DNA from: Apostichopus japonicus
Taxonomy: Eukaryota; Echinodermata; Holothuroidea; Aspidochirotida; Stichopodidae
Length of the DNA stretch: 64,000 nt
Reading direction: 5' to 3'
Assembly: GCF_037975245.1 (NCBI RefSeq)
Contig: NC_092571.1
Span: 17,975,917 to 18,039,916, forward strand
Both the position numbers and the translations under genes were made by a program. Positions 39,124-52,144 of this stretch are shown piece after piece (position 1 is the first letter of the stretch; the number at the start of each line of letters is the position of its first letter). The notes beneath the pieces were generated by a model, which saw nothing but the letters and a program-made list of their open reading frames with translations, made no database searches and was not told the DNA's origin.

Positions 39124-40171
39124 CATAGGCGTAGGAGGCGGGGGGCTGGGGGGCTGCAGCCCCCCCAACCAATTTTTTTGGTGAAAATTCGGGCAATATG
39201 CTTAGAATTTTTCGGGCACCTACTGGAAGAATAATAATTTGCAATGTGTTTTTCATTTTTTTTGGTGAAAATTCGGCAATATGCTGAGAATTATTCGGGC
39301 ATCTACTGAAAGAATAATAATTTGCAATGTGTTTTTCAATATTTTGGCGAAAATTCGGGCAATATGCTGAGAATTTTTTCGGTCACCTACTGAAAGAATA
39401 ATAATTTGCATTTTTTTTCCAATTTTTTTTGGTGAAAATTTGGGCAATATGCTGAGAATTTTGCGTGCACCTACCAGTGGCGGAGCTTCCATACAGTCAA
39501 AGGGGGCGGATGCCCCCCTGACGGACTCAAATGGACTGCTGGCGCCCTTTCAGCTTTTTACCACTTTTTACTTATTCGCGATTATTGACTTTTTTATTGC
39601 CCTCTCAAATACCTATTGACATTTGTCACATTTTGTTGGTGCAATTTTCTGACAAATGGCGATGACACCTATTTATTCTTCGTTTATCTGAAAATAAGCA
39701 AGGCCCGGCAAGGGTCATTTCCGGCGATCTAGGGAGTAACTTTACTCAAAAAATTTCTGTACGCTCCGCGCCAACCTGTGGTGGCGCTCCGCTTAGATAG
39801 TGTCAAAAGCGCCCCTACAGACCATTCTCTCCCCCCCCCCCTGACCAATACCCCCTAGCTCCGCCACTGGCACCTAGTGAAAGATGAAGAATTTACAATG
39901 TGTTTTTCAATGGTTAAACTTATATTATTATTATTATCATTATTGTTGTAACGACTTCCCTAATAATTCTAACCAATATGGAAGGGTAATAACACAGAAA
40001 ATGATTTTATGTTGGCAGGTGATGCAATAACTGATGGATGCCTATATGATATGCACATTAACATGTGGAACGCGCGCGGAGCGCGCGAAAAAAATTTGGT
40101 TATATTTTTCGGGCAAGTCGTTACAGCCCCCCCCCCCCCCCCCCAAATCAAATGAGGCTCCTACGCCTATG
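39124..40171 (+). mobile_element. hAT-like non-autonomous element, 1048 bp, with nested element
   Basis: Inverted termini CATAGGCGTAGGAG (39124) and its complement (ending 40171) are flanked by a perfect 8-bp duplication TCTGTTTA (39116-39123 and 40172-40179). Inside are about four tandem copies of an 82-bp unit (AATTCGGGCAATATGCTGAG and neighbours, 39173-39474, continuing after 39878). The fourth is interrupted by the nested family A element. Near the right end are a CGCGCGCGGAGCGCGCG palindrome-like stretch and a long C-tract (about 40127-40144). No transposase. Confidence 0.9.
39475..39869 (-). mobile_element. Nested hAT-like MITE, family A, copy 2 (395 bp)
   Basis: It has the same CAGTGGCGGAGC termini and interior as the element at 12776, but inverted. 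Flanking 8-mers are GCACCTAC (39467-39474) and GCACCTAG (39870-39877), one mismatch. The unbroken target can be read from neighbouring 82-bp units (GCACCTACTG), so the insertion post-dates the tandem repeat and the right duplication has mutated. Confidence 0.9.
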
Positions 40172-40361
40172 TCTGTTTACAAAAAGAGCTAACGCTAAAC
40201 CATGATTTTGTATTTACCGTTCGAAAAATAAACTGACCGATGTATATAGGTTCCATGAGGGCAAATAATAGAAAAATCACACATTATATATATTTTTTCA
40301 CGGAATGAACTCTCACCTATCCACTTTTTAATATTTTTTTATATCTTTTCTCATCTTACAG

Positions 40362-40446
40362 ATAATATATCAACAACGGTGCTTTTTGTGTCTATATCAT
40401 TCGTGATTGGATGTTTCGCGCTGACTGCCCTTATATTAAGAATTGG
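40362..40446 (+). CDS. Single-pass membrane protein, exon 2 (transmembrane helix)
   Basis: 85 bp between acceptor TTTTCTCATCTTACAG (ending 40361) and donor GTAAGT (40447). It enters in phase 1 and leaves in phase 2. Joined to exon 1 it completes codon 60 as Asp, then NIS, a second N-glycosylation sequon at residues 61-63. The hydrophobic stretch VLFVSISFVIGCFALTALIL follows (residues 66-85), ending RI. This is a clear single transmembrane helix followed by positive charge, which predicts the N-terminal part outside and the rest in the cytoplasm. Confidence 0.85.
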
Positions 40447-42570
40447 GTAAGTATAGCTTAAAGGTGATGATACATCGTCATCAGTATATACCGGATGAAT
40501 AGGGAGTGCATTTGGGAGTTTATTAATTATTACTTATTAGCACAGTCCTGCGTTATAGCGCTACTTATATAGACCTAAAATGTAATCTAGATATGGCTCA
40601 AAATGCATCATTTGAAGTTTAAAAAGTTAATTGTTTTCTAGGGGTTGACACCCGGACGCGAATGTTTTTGCCCAAACAGGTTTGCAATTATGCGTAAATA
40701 GTCGCTGATGATTGGTCGGAAAAGTTGCGTCATCACCATAGAAACCTTCACTTCGAGGTTACCAAAATGTCTGCATCCATTCGTTGCAACGAAGATATAC
40801 CCATCCTATACCGTATATGTACGGTGTTTATTCAATAGCTTCCTCTATAAATGATTTACCCAAATTGAGATACATATAATTAAACAGAACATTTGTGTAA
40901 ATTAAGCCTTGATTATTCGCGTACCATTTTCAAAATTTAGACATGAAAATCCAGACTAACTAGAAGCCAAATCTAGTCGCGCAATTCACTCAAGTATTGT
41001 ACCTTATTGAAACTATTGCTGCTGTCATGTTTTGCGTATATCAAGACTCGTGAACTCGTGAAGTTGATTTTATTGTACCCAGGATTCAGCTTTCAGTGAC
41101 ACCAGTGCAACACCCTACTTCATAAATCCTTCATTTGACCCTGGCCCTTACATAACAGTTCATCCCCCTGCATCGTTCCGTCGGGGTAAATTTGGAATTT
41201 GCACCCCCCTCCCTCCACCGCCACACGCCACTGGCTCAATGTAAATAAGCGATTTCTTACCTATAAGTATCCATTTGATGTCTCCTATATAAGTTATTAA
41301 AATTTACAAATCATAGACGTTCTTTTTTTTTTATTCTGACAGTTTCAGGTTTGGATGGTGTACCCGACGTTTTTACTGACTGTTTCACAGCCCATATGAA
41401 ATATTCCATCCATAACTGTTCATCCTTCTCTGCACCCATAAATCACCTCCCCTCCCCTCAACCCTCCCCTCAACCCTCCCCTCAACCCTCCCCTCAACCC
41501 TCCCTCGCGTCCTTTCATTTCCTTCTTCGTCGCTAAAAAGCTGTTTTATTGAGAAGGCCTATTTTTATCGATTTTTGTCCACTGTCATTTGTATGAAACG
41601 TACCAGGCTCCTTTTACACCGATGGAGATGATTAAACATCGAGATTGCAACATTTCATAGCATTTTTTACTCTTCACAATGACTTTGATAAGAAAATAAT
41701 CAAATCCTGCGTTCGACTCTGACAATTATTCGATTTCAAATTATTGAAATCATTTTCCGAGAACTTCGACGCAGTATTTCTTGCAATACGTGCATATAAC
41801 AATTATTGTTCGGTTAAGTTACGTTTCTCAGGCTACAAGTTGAGTTTGTTCCTCCGTTGTCATAGTTACGAGATCTCTGAGTGTCCACCTGGTTCAATGA
41901 ACCAAACTTGGGACATACTTGCTCAGGGTGGGGTTCAGAACTAGCTGTGTTCAATCGTCAAGTTGGTTGATCCATCGATGACATTACTCTCAACGACTGT
42001 TTTTTCAAGTCTAGGTGAAAGTGATCTATTTTCTGTTCGAATGGGGTGACGTTAGAGTAAACACTATATATGAAATAACAAGAACGTAAACATTACAGAG
42101 TAACATGACGTTAAGTATAAATGTGGGTATATTTTACAGGATACAAGAGCAATTTTCCTGCATAATTTGTTTTCTACGCCGATGATCTTTATATTGCAAT
42201 AAAATAGGAAACCATGCATGCTGTTACACAATACATTATATTAAACACAAGGGAAATGAATCGTATAGTATATGTGTAGGCCTCAACATGTATGTGCTAG
42301 GAACACACAGGTTTGACTGTACTGGAAAATGATTAATTATATTCTCGTGATTAAGGAATTGCCGTTCTGAAGTTGACATGTTTCATTCGCGATTAATTTG
42401 CCTAAGTGACACCCGATATATTTACTATGCATTTCCCCCGCAGTCGATGGGGGAAATTGCAAGCACCGTGTTATTGTGTTATTATATGTAATAATTAACG
42501 ATAATCATCTTATTCAAGTGCGAAAATGAGTTGATTGCAATGTTCACTGGAAAACCAGAGGATAATATAC

Positions 42571-42617
<47 letters not shown>

Positions 42618-42787
42618 TTCGAGTACATACAGTATATATATATACAGGGCCGGATGAACCATTGGATCAGATGTGCCCGGGTTGACTGCCTATTTACGGG
42701 CCCCAAGACTAGACGCGGAATCGGCTGACCTATTGCAGGGCCGTATTAACTTATTATGATGTTTCTTCTTTCTTTCGTTCCATATAG
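40447..42787 (+). other. Intron 2 of the membrane-protein gene
   Basis: 2341 bp. It contains a 12-bp C-rich repeat (CCTCCCCTCAAC)n at about 41448-41503, a TA array at 42573-42614, and two CAGGGCCG-initial element fragments at about 42644 and 42737 (CAGGGCCGGATGAAC, CAGGGCCGTATTAAC), the latter about 50 bp before exon 3. No other coding sequence is supported. Confidence 0.7.
42573..42614. repeat. (TA)n microsatellite
   Basis: About 42 bp of TA in intron 2. Confidence 0.9.
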
Positions 42788-42866
42788 GAGTCGGTTGAAG
42801 AAAGCTAAGGTAGAGGCCAAAGAAAAGAAGAGACATCAGAGGATGACTATGAATAACAAAATAAAG
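42788..42866 (+). CDS. Single-pass membrane protein, exon 3 (basic juxtamembrane)
   Basis: 79 bp between acceptor TTTCTTTCGTTCCATATAG (ending 42787) and donor GTAAGT (42867). It enters in phase 2 and leaves in phase 0. It encodes residues 88-114, starting SRLKKAKVEAKEKKRHQR, a strongly basic segment just after the transmembrane helix that fits a stop-transfer signal on the cytoplasmic face. The exact phase match with both neighbours supports it although it is too short to stand out as an ORF. Confidence 0.85.
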
Positions 42867-43576
42867 GTAAGTGCATGTCCGCCATCTTGAATTTGGCCAT
42901 CATTCAAGTAACTTAAAATAACATGATACAAGTGCCAAGCCTAAAGCAACTTTTACCTATTAAAGAAACAATATCAGATATATAAAGGCGAATGTTATAA
43001 TGTTGTTTAACTTCAAAACTCTCAGCTTCTTTTAGAAACTTATTATACACATGACTGATTTCAGTTACAACGTTTTTTCTTTAAATAGTTTGTGAGCAAA
43101 CTGATAATATCGATGCTCTTTCGCTCGCGGCACTCACGGAACTTGTAACTATTTTTTTCTTGCTAGCGTCGTGAAAGTTAATTTGGCGTCCAATGCGATA
43201 TGCAACACAAGATTAAATCAAGGATATGTCTAACAAATTCCTACTTAAAAAGTAATGACTTCACTCAGTCTTGTGATATCGATGAGTTTTCACCAGAATA
43301 ATGTATTTTCTGTAGTGAATTGCTCGTCAACATGTACAAAGGGACTGTTTCGTTTGGCTTGTTTGTTGCTGATTTGTGCCTTTGCAGGTTGTCCATATGT
43401 TCATTACATTTGGGATAAATGCATATAATGTATTCTCATTTTTATAATGCACTATATGAATAAATAGCGTTAAACGTTAGATTGTGCCACAAATAATCTT
43501 CATTAGTGGGTGTGCTTGAAATTGGGTGTGCATCACTAACAGTGATCTAATCCTTCCCGAGCTGAGTGTAGCAATC

Positions 43577-44660
43577 TCCATCCATCCATCCATCCATCCA
43601 TCCATCCATCCATCCATCCATCCATCCATCCATCCATCCATCCATCCATCCATCCATCCATCCATCCATCCATCCATCCATCCATCCATCCATCCATCCA
43701 TCCATCCATCCATCCATCCATCCATCCATCCATCCATCCATCCATCCATCCATCCATCCATCCATCCATCCATCCATCCATCCATCCATCCATCCATCCA
43801 TCCATCCATCCATCCATCCATCCATCCATCCATCCATCCATCCATCCATCCATCCATCCATCCATCCATCCATCCATCCATCCATCCATCCATCCATCCA
43901 TCCATCCATCCATCCATCCATCCATCCATCCATCCATCCATCCATCCATCCATCCATCCATCCATCCATCCATCCATCCATCCATCCATCCATCCATCCA
44001 TCCATCCATCCATCCATCCATCCATCCATCCATCCATCCATCCATCCATCCATCCATCCATCCATCCATCCATCCATCCATCCATCCATCCATCCATCCA
44101 TCCATCCATCCATCCATCCATCCATCCATCCATCCATCCATCCATCCATCCATCCATCCATCCATCCATCCATCCATCCATCCATCCATCCATCCATCCA
44201 TCCATCCATCCATCCATCCATCCATCCATCCATCCATCCATCCATCCATCCATCCATCCATCCATCCATCCATCCATCCATCCATCCATCCATCCATCCA
44301 TCCATCCATCCATCCATCCATCCATCCATCCATCCATCCATCCATCCATCCATCCATCCATCCATCCATCCATCCATCCATCCATCCATCCATCCATCCA
44401 TCCATCCATCCATCCATCCATCCATCCATCCATCCATCCATCCATCCATCCATCCATCCATCCATCCATCCATCCATCCATCCATCCATCCATCCATCCA
44501 TCCATCCATCCATCCATCCATCCATCCATCCATCCATCCATCCATCCATCCATCCATCCATCCATCCATCCATCCATCCATCCATCCATCCATCCATCCA
44601 TCCATCCATCCATCCATCCATCCATCCATCCATCCATCCATCCATCCATCCATCCATCCA
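43577..44660. repeat. Pure (TCCA)n tetranucleotide array, 271 copies
   Basis: 1084 bp of TCCA with no interruption that I can find. It begins after GTAGCAATC and ends before TATATACCCC. All three frames stay open on both strands (Ser-Ile-His-Pro on one, Met-Asp-Gly-Trp on the other), which produces four long false ORFs. It lies in intron 3, 711 bp after exon 3. Length and purity point to recent expansion, or to the limit of read or assembly resolution. Confidence 0.98.
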
Positions 44661-45306
44661 TATATACCCCGTTTCGCTACACCTTTATAGCTATGTAGAC
44701 GGATAACATGACTATCTTCTGTAAAGATCGTTTCGGAAAGATCATTCCGAAAGGGAAGCTTTGTATTCACTTTAAAGAATTATACAATACGTGTGAAGAT
44801 ATCAGTTAAGCGAAACCATTTTACCCTCACACATTTTGTGACTGTCAGTGTGAATATATAAGAAAGACCTTTGGGATTGCTATACACTCTTAGACGGATG
44901 ATGACGTTACCAATCGATCATTGAACACCATTAATTTCTGGAGAGAATCCTCTGCTAATGGAAAGCAAACAACTCTTCGAGATAGAAAACTAATCTTTTT
45001 TTTTTTCTTGAGACGAACTATATTAGCTGGAAGATTATATGACCATGTTTTTTTTTTATTGCAATTATAAACCTAAGCTATAGCGAGCAAACATTTTGCG
45101 AACATATTATTTGTCACGGAAGGCATGAGAACTAAAACTATCACAAAAGGAGCGTTTAATAACATATATAAGAAGCTGTGTATATAGACAAAGCTATAAA
45201 AAGAAGGTTACACAACCTTCGCGGGATTTTTGTTTAATGAAAAAGACAGAAGAACAAGACACAACCGACTAAACTCATTTTGTGAACGAGCGTCGTTCCA
45301 ATATTA

Positions 45307-45483
<177 letters not shown>

Positions 45484-47707
45484 TTTCCTCGGTTGGTGTT
45501 TCAAAGTTCAACAATATTATCATAACTAAATCACGATCAATATCTGAAAACACTAATAACTTAATTTTTAATTTCTTCGACAAGAAACATGACCGTGAAA
45601 TTATTTATATAAAAATAGTTATAAGAAAGGCGTGAATTCATGTCATGGACTGTCTGGGGAGTAGAACATTGATTTTTTTTTTTTTTTAATTTTTATATGA
45701 AGCAAATATTTTGACAACTGACTCTATTTTATTGGTTTCACGTTGTCCATGATATAGGCCTATGCAATCATCCATATTTTAAGACATACGGACTTTGACA
45801 ACATCAAACTTTGTTGCTGTGACGTCACGAAAAGGGGGGTGCAGTGTGATCATGTACATAGAATAACATATAGCATAGCAAAACATAGCATACAACACCA
45901 TGGCAGCTTAACTTACATTTTAAACGTAACAAAAATAAACTCGAAAATTATGCTCGGATGACATAATAGGGGCTAAAGTAGGAAAACGACAATTCAAGGC
46001 CCAGCAGATCATTGTTACTTTATATATGGTAATCAAGTTGTGTTGGAGAATATATTCTGTTTTGTAAAATCAAAACTAACGAATAAACAAAGAAAGCAAA
46101 CAACAAAGAATATTTGATTATAATATAGATGATCAAACTATGCTTAGTTTTATTACATTTATACTTAAGTGGGACGGGCGCTTGGTGGGGGAGGGGGAGG
46201 TGGGTAATTTCAACATATAATAATGGCGCGTCTGAGGACCGTGGTAAAATGTCAGACTTTTGCAGATGTGTAAATAATTAAACGTGAAGTTTTATAATCT
46301 GATGAATAGCTTGACGACTTATTAATAAAGGTCACTTCTGTCATGAAAAGAATTATGCTGTTTTTCCATTAACTTTTTTAGTTTATCACGAAATCCAGGA
46401 ATTGTTTGCTTTCATTTGAAGAAAAGTATCAGGAAGAAAAGTGAAGTCAAAACGCGGATTACAAAGACATATGGGATCAAACGAGATTACAATATACAAA
46501 ATAAAGCAAAACCTATCGAGATGGAAGACGAAATATGAAAGAAATAATATTTAAATATTAACAAAGAAAAAGGGGATTATGCTAGCTAGATTTATGTAGG
46601 GATTTAGATATTAAGAACTTAGTTTCGAGAGATTGCCATGTTATCCAATGAAACACAGTAGATATAGAAGATTTTAAAATCAAAGTAAAGGGCGGAGCAA
46701 GACTTAGTAGTGTAAAAATTAACCAAACAATTGTCAGAGGGACGAATAGGTACGCAAGTATAAAGTACAGGAATGGTTAGGATCAGTTTAGTTGAAAAAA
46801 AAAAGTATAAGACTGGATTTTTCGAAACTTCATCCTTTAATGTACGAGGGATAAATTAGATTATGTAGAATCAAAATTGTTGGTTAAGCAAGCAAATATC
46901 ACAAATTTTCTACTACTACCCCCCCCCCTCCCTGCCCGTCCTTTCACCCCACCACCATCTCGCAAACACGCATTATATATATTTATTAACGTTTGACGAC
47001 GAACAATAAGATTTGTTTTTAGCAAATTAATTTAGTCGCCTTGTAAAGCAAAGCGATTCCATTCTGTTATACGAAACTTTTGTCTTTTTGTCATTTTAGT
47101 ATCGATTTATAATGACTTGCTTATATATCTAATAGTAAATGTTTCCAACTTCCGACCACCTTCAAATGAAATTCTTCAAAATGAAAACACTCCAAGACGT
47201 GTACGAATATGAACTATACGGTCATCAAATTGTATTTAATCAGAAAGTGGATTTCAAAAATTTAACAAAATCACAAAAAAAAAAATTAAAAAAATAGAGA
47301 GTTGAAGGACGTTTGTTTTAACGAATAAAATTAAGCTCCAATTGTTCCTATATTGAGAGTTATAGTCAATAGATAATTAGACGTGAGGTCAATGAGTGTA
47401 TAGTGTCATATCCTTTTGTTTTCTTAATTGATAGTACTAAGTTACTAATGACCGACAAATCGATTTTATAACCAAATGCTTTATGATTTACCGATAAGAG
47501 GTTATTAATCCACAACTTCTTACAAAGTATAGCTACAACCGATCTTAATTTTATACATTTCCTAATGGATTTTACAGGGGTAATATGTGGAATTTTTGTT
47601 TCATCTTATGCGCAATATGCTGTTTTATAAAAATTAAAAAAAAAACGGGACGGGGTCAATCAGTTTGATTCTTATTTTCATTATTTTTTATGATTTTTAT
47701 CTTCCAG

Positions 47708-49117
47708 GCAGAATCGCAATCCCAAACACATCAAAAATTGACGATACGCATGCACGTCGGCCAAGAGAGTGTAAATAGAAGATCTAACACGAAGAACAAA
47801 CAACAACAAAGCATTCCATCAAAAGGACAGACCGAACTCAAATTAAACCCCCTCGCCTTGAACCTTCCGAATAGTGCCTCTCATCATCAACAACATAATC
47901 AGCAAGGAGGGGGTAAGACACAAACGGCTGGAAAACGAAGTAGGACATTAGAAGCTCTTATCGAGATAGGTGCCTTTCCTCCAGATTACACACTGCAATC
48001 TGGTTTGGACCCAACTAAGGACGTTCAAAAAGACACATACGAAAGATCGATTATGACACGATCGGCGTCCCAAAGTACAGAGGGAAATCGCGGAAACCGT
48101 GTTAAATTGGATTTGTCTACAGAGGGCGCTGCTTATACTAATAAAGCATTCGATTTATCCAGTCCGGATAAACTCCAAAATGTCTTTTCACAACGGAAGC
48201 AGTACGTTCAGATCGAGCATCATCGTTACAGCAATGAAGATAATCGTTCGAACAGGACTCTTGGTCGCGCTCATGAATATTCAAAACTGATGGATGAGGG
48301 CGGGGCGTCCTCTACCGTGACGTCAGACAAGGAAGATAAAGATATGAGCGAAGAGAGCTGTTACGACGGTAAAGAAATGGAAAGTATGCTAGACCCGGCG
48401 CGATATAGAGACTTATCGAGTTCAGAGGATGAAACATCGCCATTATCAACACGAGATTATTTTCATATGAAATATCTTAGACATTACGATAAAAATAGAA
48501 ATAATTCCAGGGATTCTGGTTATGTCGAGAGTGTTGCATCTCAAGACAGTATTAAGAAAAGGAAATTGGGTATAGTGGAACCCTTTTACCACCGTACTTT
48601 GTTAGAGGAACAGATACGTCCCAGAACGATTTCCGGAAGTGACGATATTTTCCTCTCGCATTGTCCAACGTGTCATTCTCTCACACCCCCAAAACAACAA
48701 AGTTTACATCCTCATGACAACTTCGCTATCGTCAAAAGCGGTGACGAAGAACCTGCGTTCAAAGTGTCGCCATTTCGTACAGAGGTAAATGTCTCTTATC
48801 GATCTCCGTATCATCACCTTCCTTTGGGTCAAAGTTCAAGTTATGCTTTGGGTTACCAGAAAAGGTCAGTGCCACCGCAAACTTACACTCGCAGCTACAG
48901 CGTAGTCAATGATAATGCTGACTACAACATGAAATGCGCCTTCCTACCTCCAAATCGGTTCGTTAAGAAGCTTGATTCGGAAACACAAACAGAGGGCGCC
49001 CCTCTTCATAGAAAATCGACAGTAAGGTGGAAAAAAGAGGGCGCCAATTTCATTCTCACTCCCATGGAGGATAACGAAATCGACCATCTCGGACCAATTT
49101 ACTTGACCTCCGAGTGA
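47708..49117 (+). CDS. Single-pass membrane protein, exon 4 (cytoplasmic tail)
   Basis: The last exon follows acceptor ATTTTTATCTTCCAG (ending 47707), enters in phase 0, and runs 469 codons to a TGA at 49115-49117. It contributes residues 115-583 of a 583-aa product. The tail is hydrophilic, rich in Ser, Asn, Gln and charged residues, and probably mostly disordered. Visible motifs: Gln/Asn-rich stretch 147-180; KTQT (184-187) and ETQTEG (539-544), both like the TQT core bound by dynein light chain LC8; acidic Ser cluster SSSEDETSP (351-359); DSGYVES (383-389), like a phosphodegron; a CPTC pair (433-436); aromatic RSPYHHLPLG and TYTRSYSVV. I recognise no family. Role in signalling or adhesion is a guess from topology alone. 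A TGACGTCA at 48318-48325 falls inside the coding sequence. Confidence 0.88.
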   Translation, partial: AESQSQTHQKLTIRMHVGQESVNRRSNTKNKQQQSIPSKGQTELKLNPLALNLPNSASHHQQHNQQGGGKTQTAGKRSRTLEALIEIGAFPPDYTLQSGLDPTKDVQKDTYERSIMTRSASQSTEGNRGNRVKLDLSTEGAAYTNKAFDLSSPDKLQNVFSQRKQYVQIEHHRYSNEDNRSNRTLGRAHEYSKLMDEGGASSTVTSDKEDKDMSEESCYDGKEMESMLDPARYRDLSSSEDETSPLSTRDYFHMKYLRHYDKNRNNSRDSGYVESVASQDSIKKRKLGIVEPFYHRTLLEEQIRPRTISGSDDIFLSHCPTCHSLTPPKQQSLHPHDNFAIVKSGDEEPAFKVSPFRTEVNVSYRSPYHHLPLGQSSSYALGYQKRSVPPQTYTRSYSVVNDNADYNMKCAFLPPNRFVKKLDSETQTEGAPLHRKSTVRWKKEGANFILTPMEDNEIDHLGPIYLTSE

Positions 49118-52100
49118 AATGGGATTTTGGTAACTCGAAGAAAGTTAAATTTTTGAGTTTTATAATGAATTAATTCATATACGATTTGTAGTGGTACCAG
49201 ATAACCACGACCATCGCGGTAATATTTCAAATCACCCTACATATATATCCTGTCCATTAAACATAGCAAAGGTTCTATTTTTTTTTCGCTTACGTAAAAC
49301 CACTTTGACCGACCGTTAGATATGTACTTATTCCTTCCAGTCATCAGTGGTTCACATTTTGGAAACGCCCCATTTCTCCAGAACAAGAGGCTTCAAATAT
49401 CACGTACCCTACACATAACTCATAGGCTATACTACAACTACGCCCGCTGTTCATCTTTTTCCATACATTTGGATTTATTCTAGTGTATAAAAATATTATA
49501 AATTGCATGGTGAGCATATTACCAGCTTTGTTAGTTTGTTTATCTATCCGGGAACGTTTTACCAAACCTCTTGTAGAACAAAGGATAAAAATAACGACAT
49601 CGTTATTAATAGAATAATCGTTGGTAGTATAGTTTCACTACTGCATTTGATTCAACCATGTTTGCAGTGAAAGTAACCATACGGTTTTTGTTGTTCGAGC
49701 AACTCCTGGTAGCCGACTAATAAGCTAACCAGCAGTCTCGAGAGCCAGGCCGAGAGTCAACCGGGGACAATAACATCACCAATCCCTTTAATGCATACTC
49801 CATACTTATATTTATGCACACGAGAATAACCTTTTCTTTATCTGATATTTTCCAGGGACCCCACATCTGGCCACCGAATTTCACGAGACTTGTGGCTCTT
49901 AACCCTTTTTCTTCCATCCCCGCCTCCCCCCCCCACCCCCCTCCCAACTTACGTCAAGCATTTGTAAACTATACTATTTTGTTGCAATTTCGACCGACTC
50001 TGTATGAATTAGTCTTATAATTGCTAACGGTTGTAGTTACAGTGTTGTAGTTACAGCGTTGTAACATTTCCATGACTCAAATCACTCAATTTTAAAAGTC
50101 AAGTGACTCGAACAAAGTTCAAAAGTTTGCCACATAGGGGAGAACAAATAGAGTAACCCTAGTCGATGACTCTTACCGAAGGTGAGTCGTTTGAACTCTG
50201 CTGTGAATATGATTGGTCAGTTTACCGAAGGAAGTGTAAGAACCAAACGATTCGGTAGTTCGGGTTAGGCTTCGGGAGTCTCAAACAACCCGGGTACTTG
50301 AAAACTATGAAAACTTACCGTGTAAGTTCTGTTTTGTGTAATTTTGTATTTACCGTCTGCCAAAGCTGTAGATAAGCTCATGAAGCTTTGGCATAAACCA
50401 CTCGGCGACTCGGAAACCACTCGGAAACCACTCGGCGACTAACCTCCTCCCGACTATCGTCCCCAACCACGTATTTGTAGACTTCTTCTTAAGGTATAAT
50501 ATTAACGCCGCTTCTAATTATATATATATACAATACAGTGTAGACATTTTCACAGCCTTATGAATCTTTCAAGCAGGTTTTCCTTTTTTTAATTATCTTT
50601 CATTAGTGGCTTTTACAGTTATTTATACAAACTGATTTTTTTTCTCTGCACAAATGCTTCTTTAAACTATAAATATATATTTAATATTCATTTTGGAGCG
50701 AATTATAGCCAGTATTATTATTGTTATTATTATTAATAAGATTATTATTAACAATAATATTACTATTATCGTTATTATTTATTATTATTATTATTACTAT
50801 TATCATTATTATTTCTTATTATAATTACATATAGGAATATGAAATGTATGTAATGTTAAGTCAAAGTGTATATAGACCATGTGCTTTAATATACAATATA
50901 TATATGGACTGAGAAAAAATCACGTGAATCTCACTTTCGTTTTGTCTTTAAGTGCTTGAGTTCTCTCTCATCTGAAGGAAAAGGTATCTTTAAGCTCGAA
51001 CGAAACTTCTCACATTACATATACGGGATTTAAATTATGCAATCGAGGATCAATGAGCCAACCCCCCCCCCTCCCCCCTTAAATGAAGTCACCTGTCAAA
51101 AGAGCGGATTCCTGGACAATTTAAGAGAGGAATACAGTCTTCGAAATAAAGTGGCTTTGTAGCACCGAAATGTGGAGATGGGCTGATGGAGCTGCACATA
51201 CCCTACCATAAAGAAGAATGTAATTTAGGCGAACAAACTTGTCTCTTTTTCCCTTTTCAAAGCCAAAATTGTTTACTATTTGCTATTCAGTATTTTAATT
51301 ATCCAAATCTCACACAAAAAGATTGCAACCGACATAAGGTTTCTATCAAACGCATATTCGTATTATTGTCTGCGTATCATGCACTGGTAATCCTCCAATC
51401 ATGGAGTTTTTAGCAAAACAATCTGCGGTTGCTGGCAACGTTGTCGATAAGTCATGTTCAGGAATGATATTAGTTAGACTGAAATTATAAGAGAGACAGA
51501 AAAGTACGCATGAAACCCAATATTGTAAACTTGATCAGAGGAGAAGGAGGAGGTATTTCACATCATTGTCACCTCCATGATGTATGAACGCACGGTCCCG
51601 GGGGTAGGACATTTCTAATCAATAATGGCTCAAGCTTCCTTTGGCACACTCCATTTCTTAACTTTTCAGACAGAGGACAAAAACCTTGCCGGGACATTTA
51701 CACTCGTTCGTTCGCCACTTAATTGGGGCTGACGAAGAAAAGAAAACCTGAGGTTCTGAGACAAAGAGGAAAAAAGGAAAAAGAGATAACGGCAAGGTGA
51801 TTGCCTCTGAGCAAACAATTCATTTCACAAACTTTACTTTTTGCGCGTCCTCTATATATATATCAGTCACGAATGCTTCCATACTTAAAGGTCATTAGTA
51901 TATTGTACCCAGATTTAGAATCACAAATGTGCTAAAATTTCCAAAATATGATCTGGTGGAGCTGCTTGCTCGTCAGATTATTCCTACAGTAAACAGAAGA
52001 CAACTAAAATGTCTAAGAGATGAATACATGTGTGAAAGTGCCAGTAAAATACCTATTAAAGTCTGAAAATTAGTGACCATTATGAGACTTTCCATAGCAT

Positions 52101-52136
52101 ATTTTGGGACAAAACTGGCAAACTTTAGTGAGGTGG
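49118..52136 (+). other. 3' UTR candidate and intergenic sequence
   Basis: The 3' UTR of the membrane-protein gene should begin here. The clearest AATAAA is at 51145-51150, about 2 kb downstream, which is only a candidate. The stretch has a C-tract patch at 49925-49945, a degenerate CCACTCGGCGACTCGGAAA repeat at about 50398-50442, an (ATT)n-rich patch at 50713-50835 and a C-tract at 51062-51070. Confidence 0.45.
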
Positions 52137-52144
52137 GAGTGGGG

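Noticed and set aside
42640-42760. Complete hAT-like element before exon 3
   Set aside because: Two CAGGGCCG starts are present in the same orientation; no inverted partner or target duplication was found.
43477-44770. Four ORFs of 373-407 codons in both strands over the TCCA array
   Set aside because: They are translations of a pure tetranucleotide repeat (SIHP, MDGW) with no unique domain, start context or splice support.
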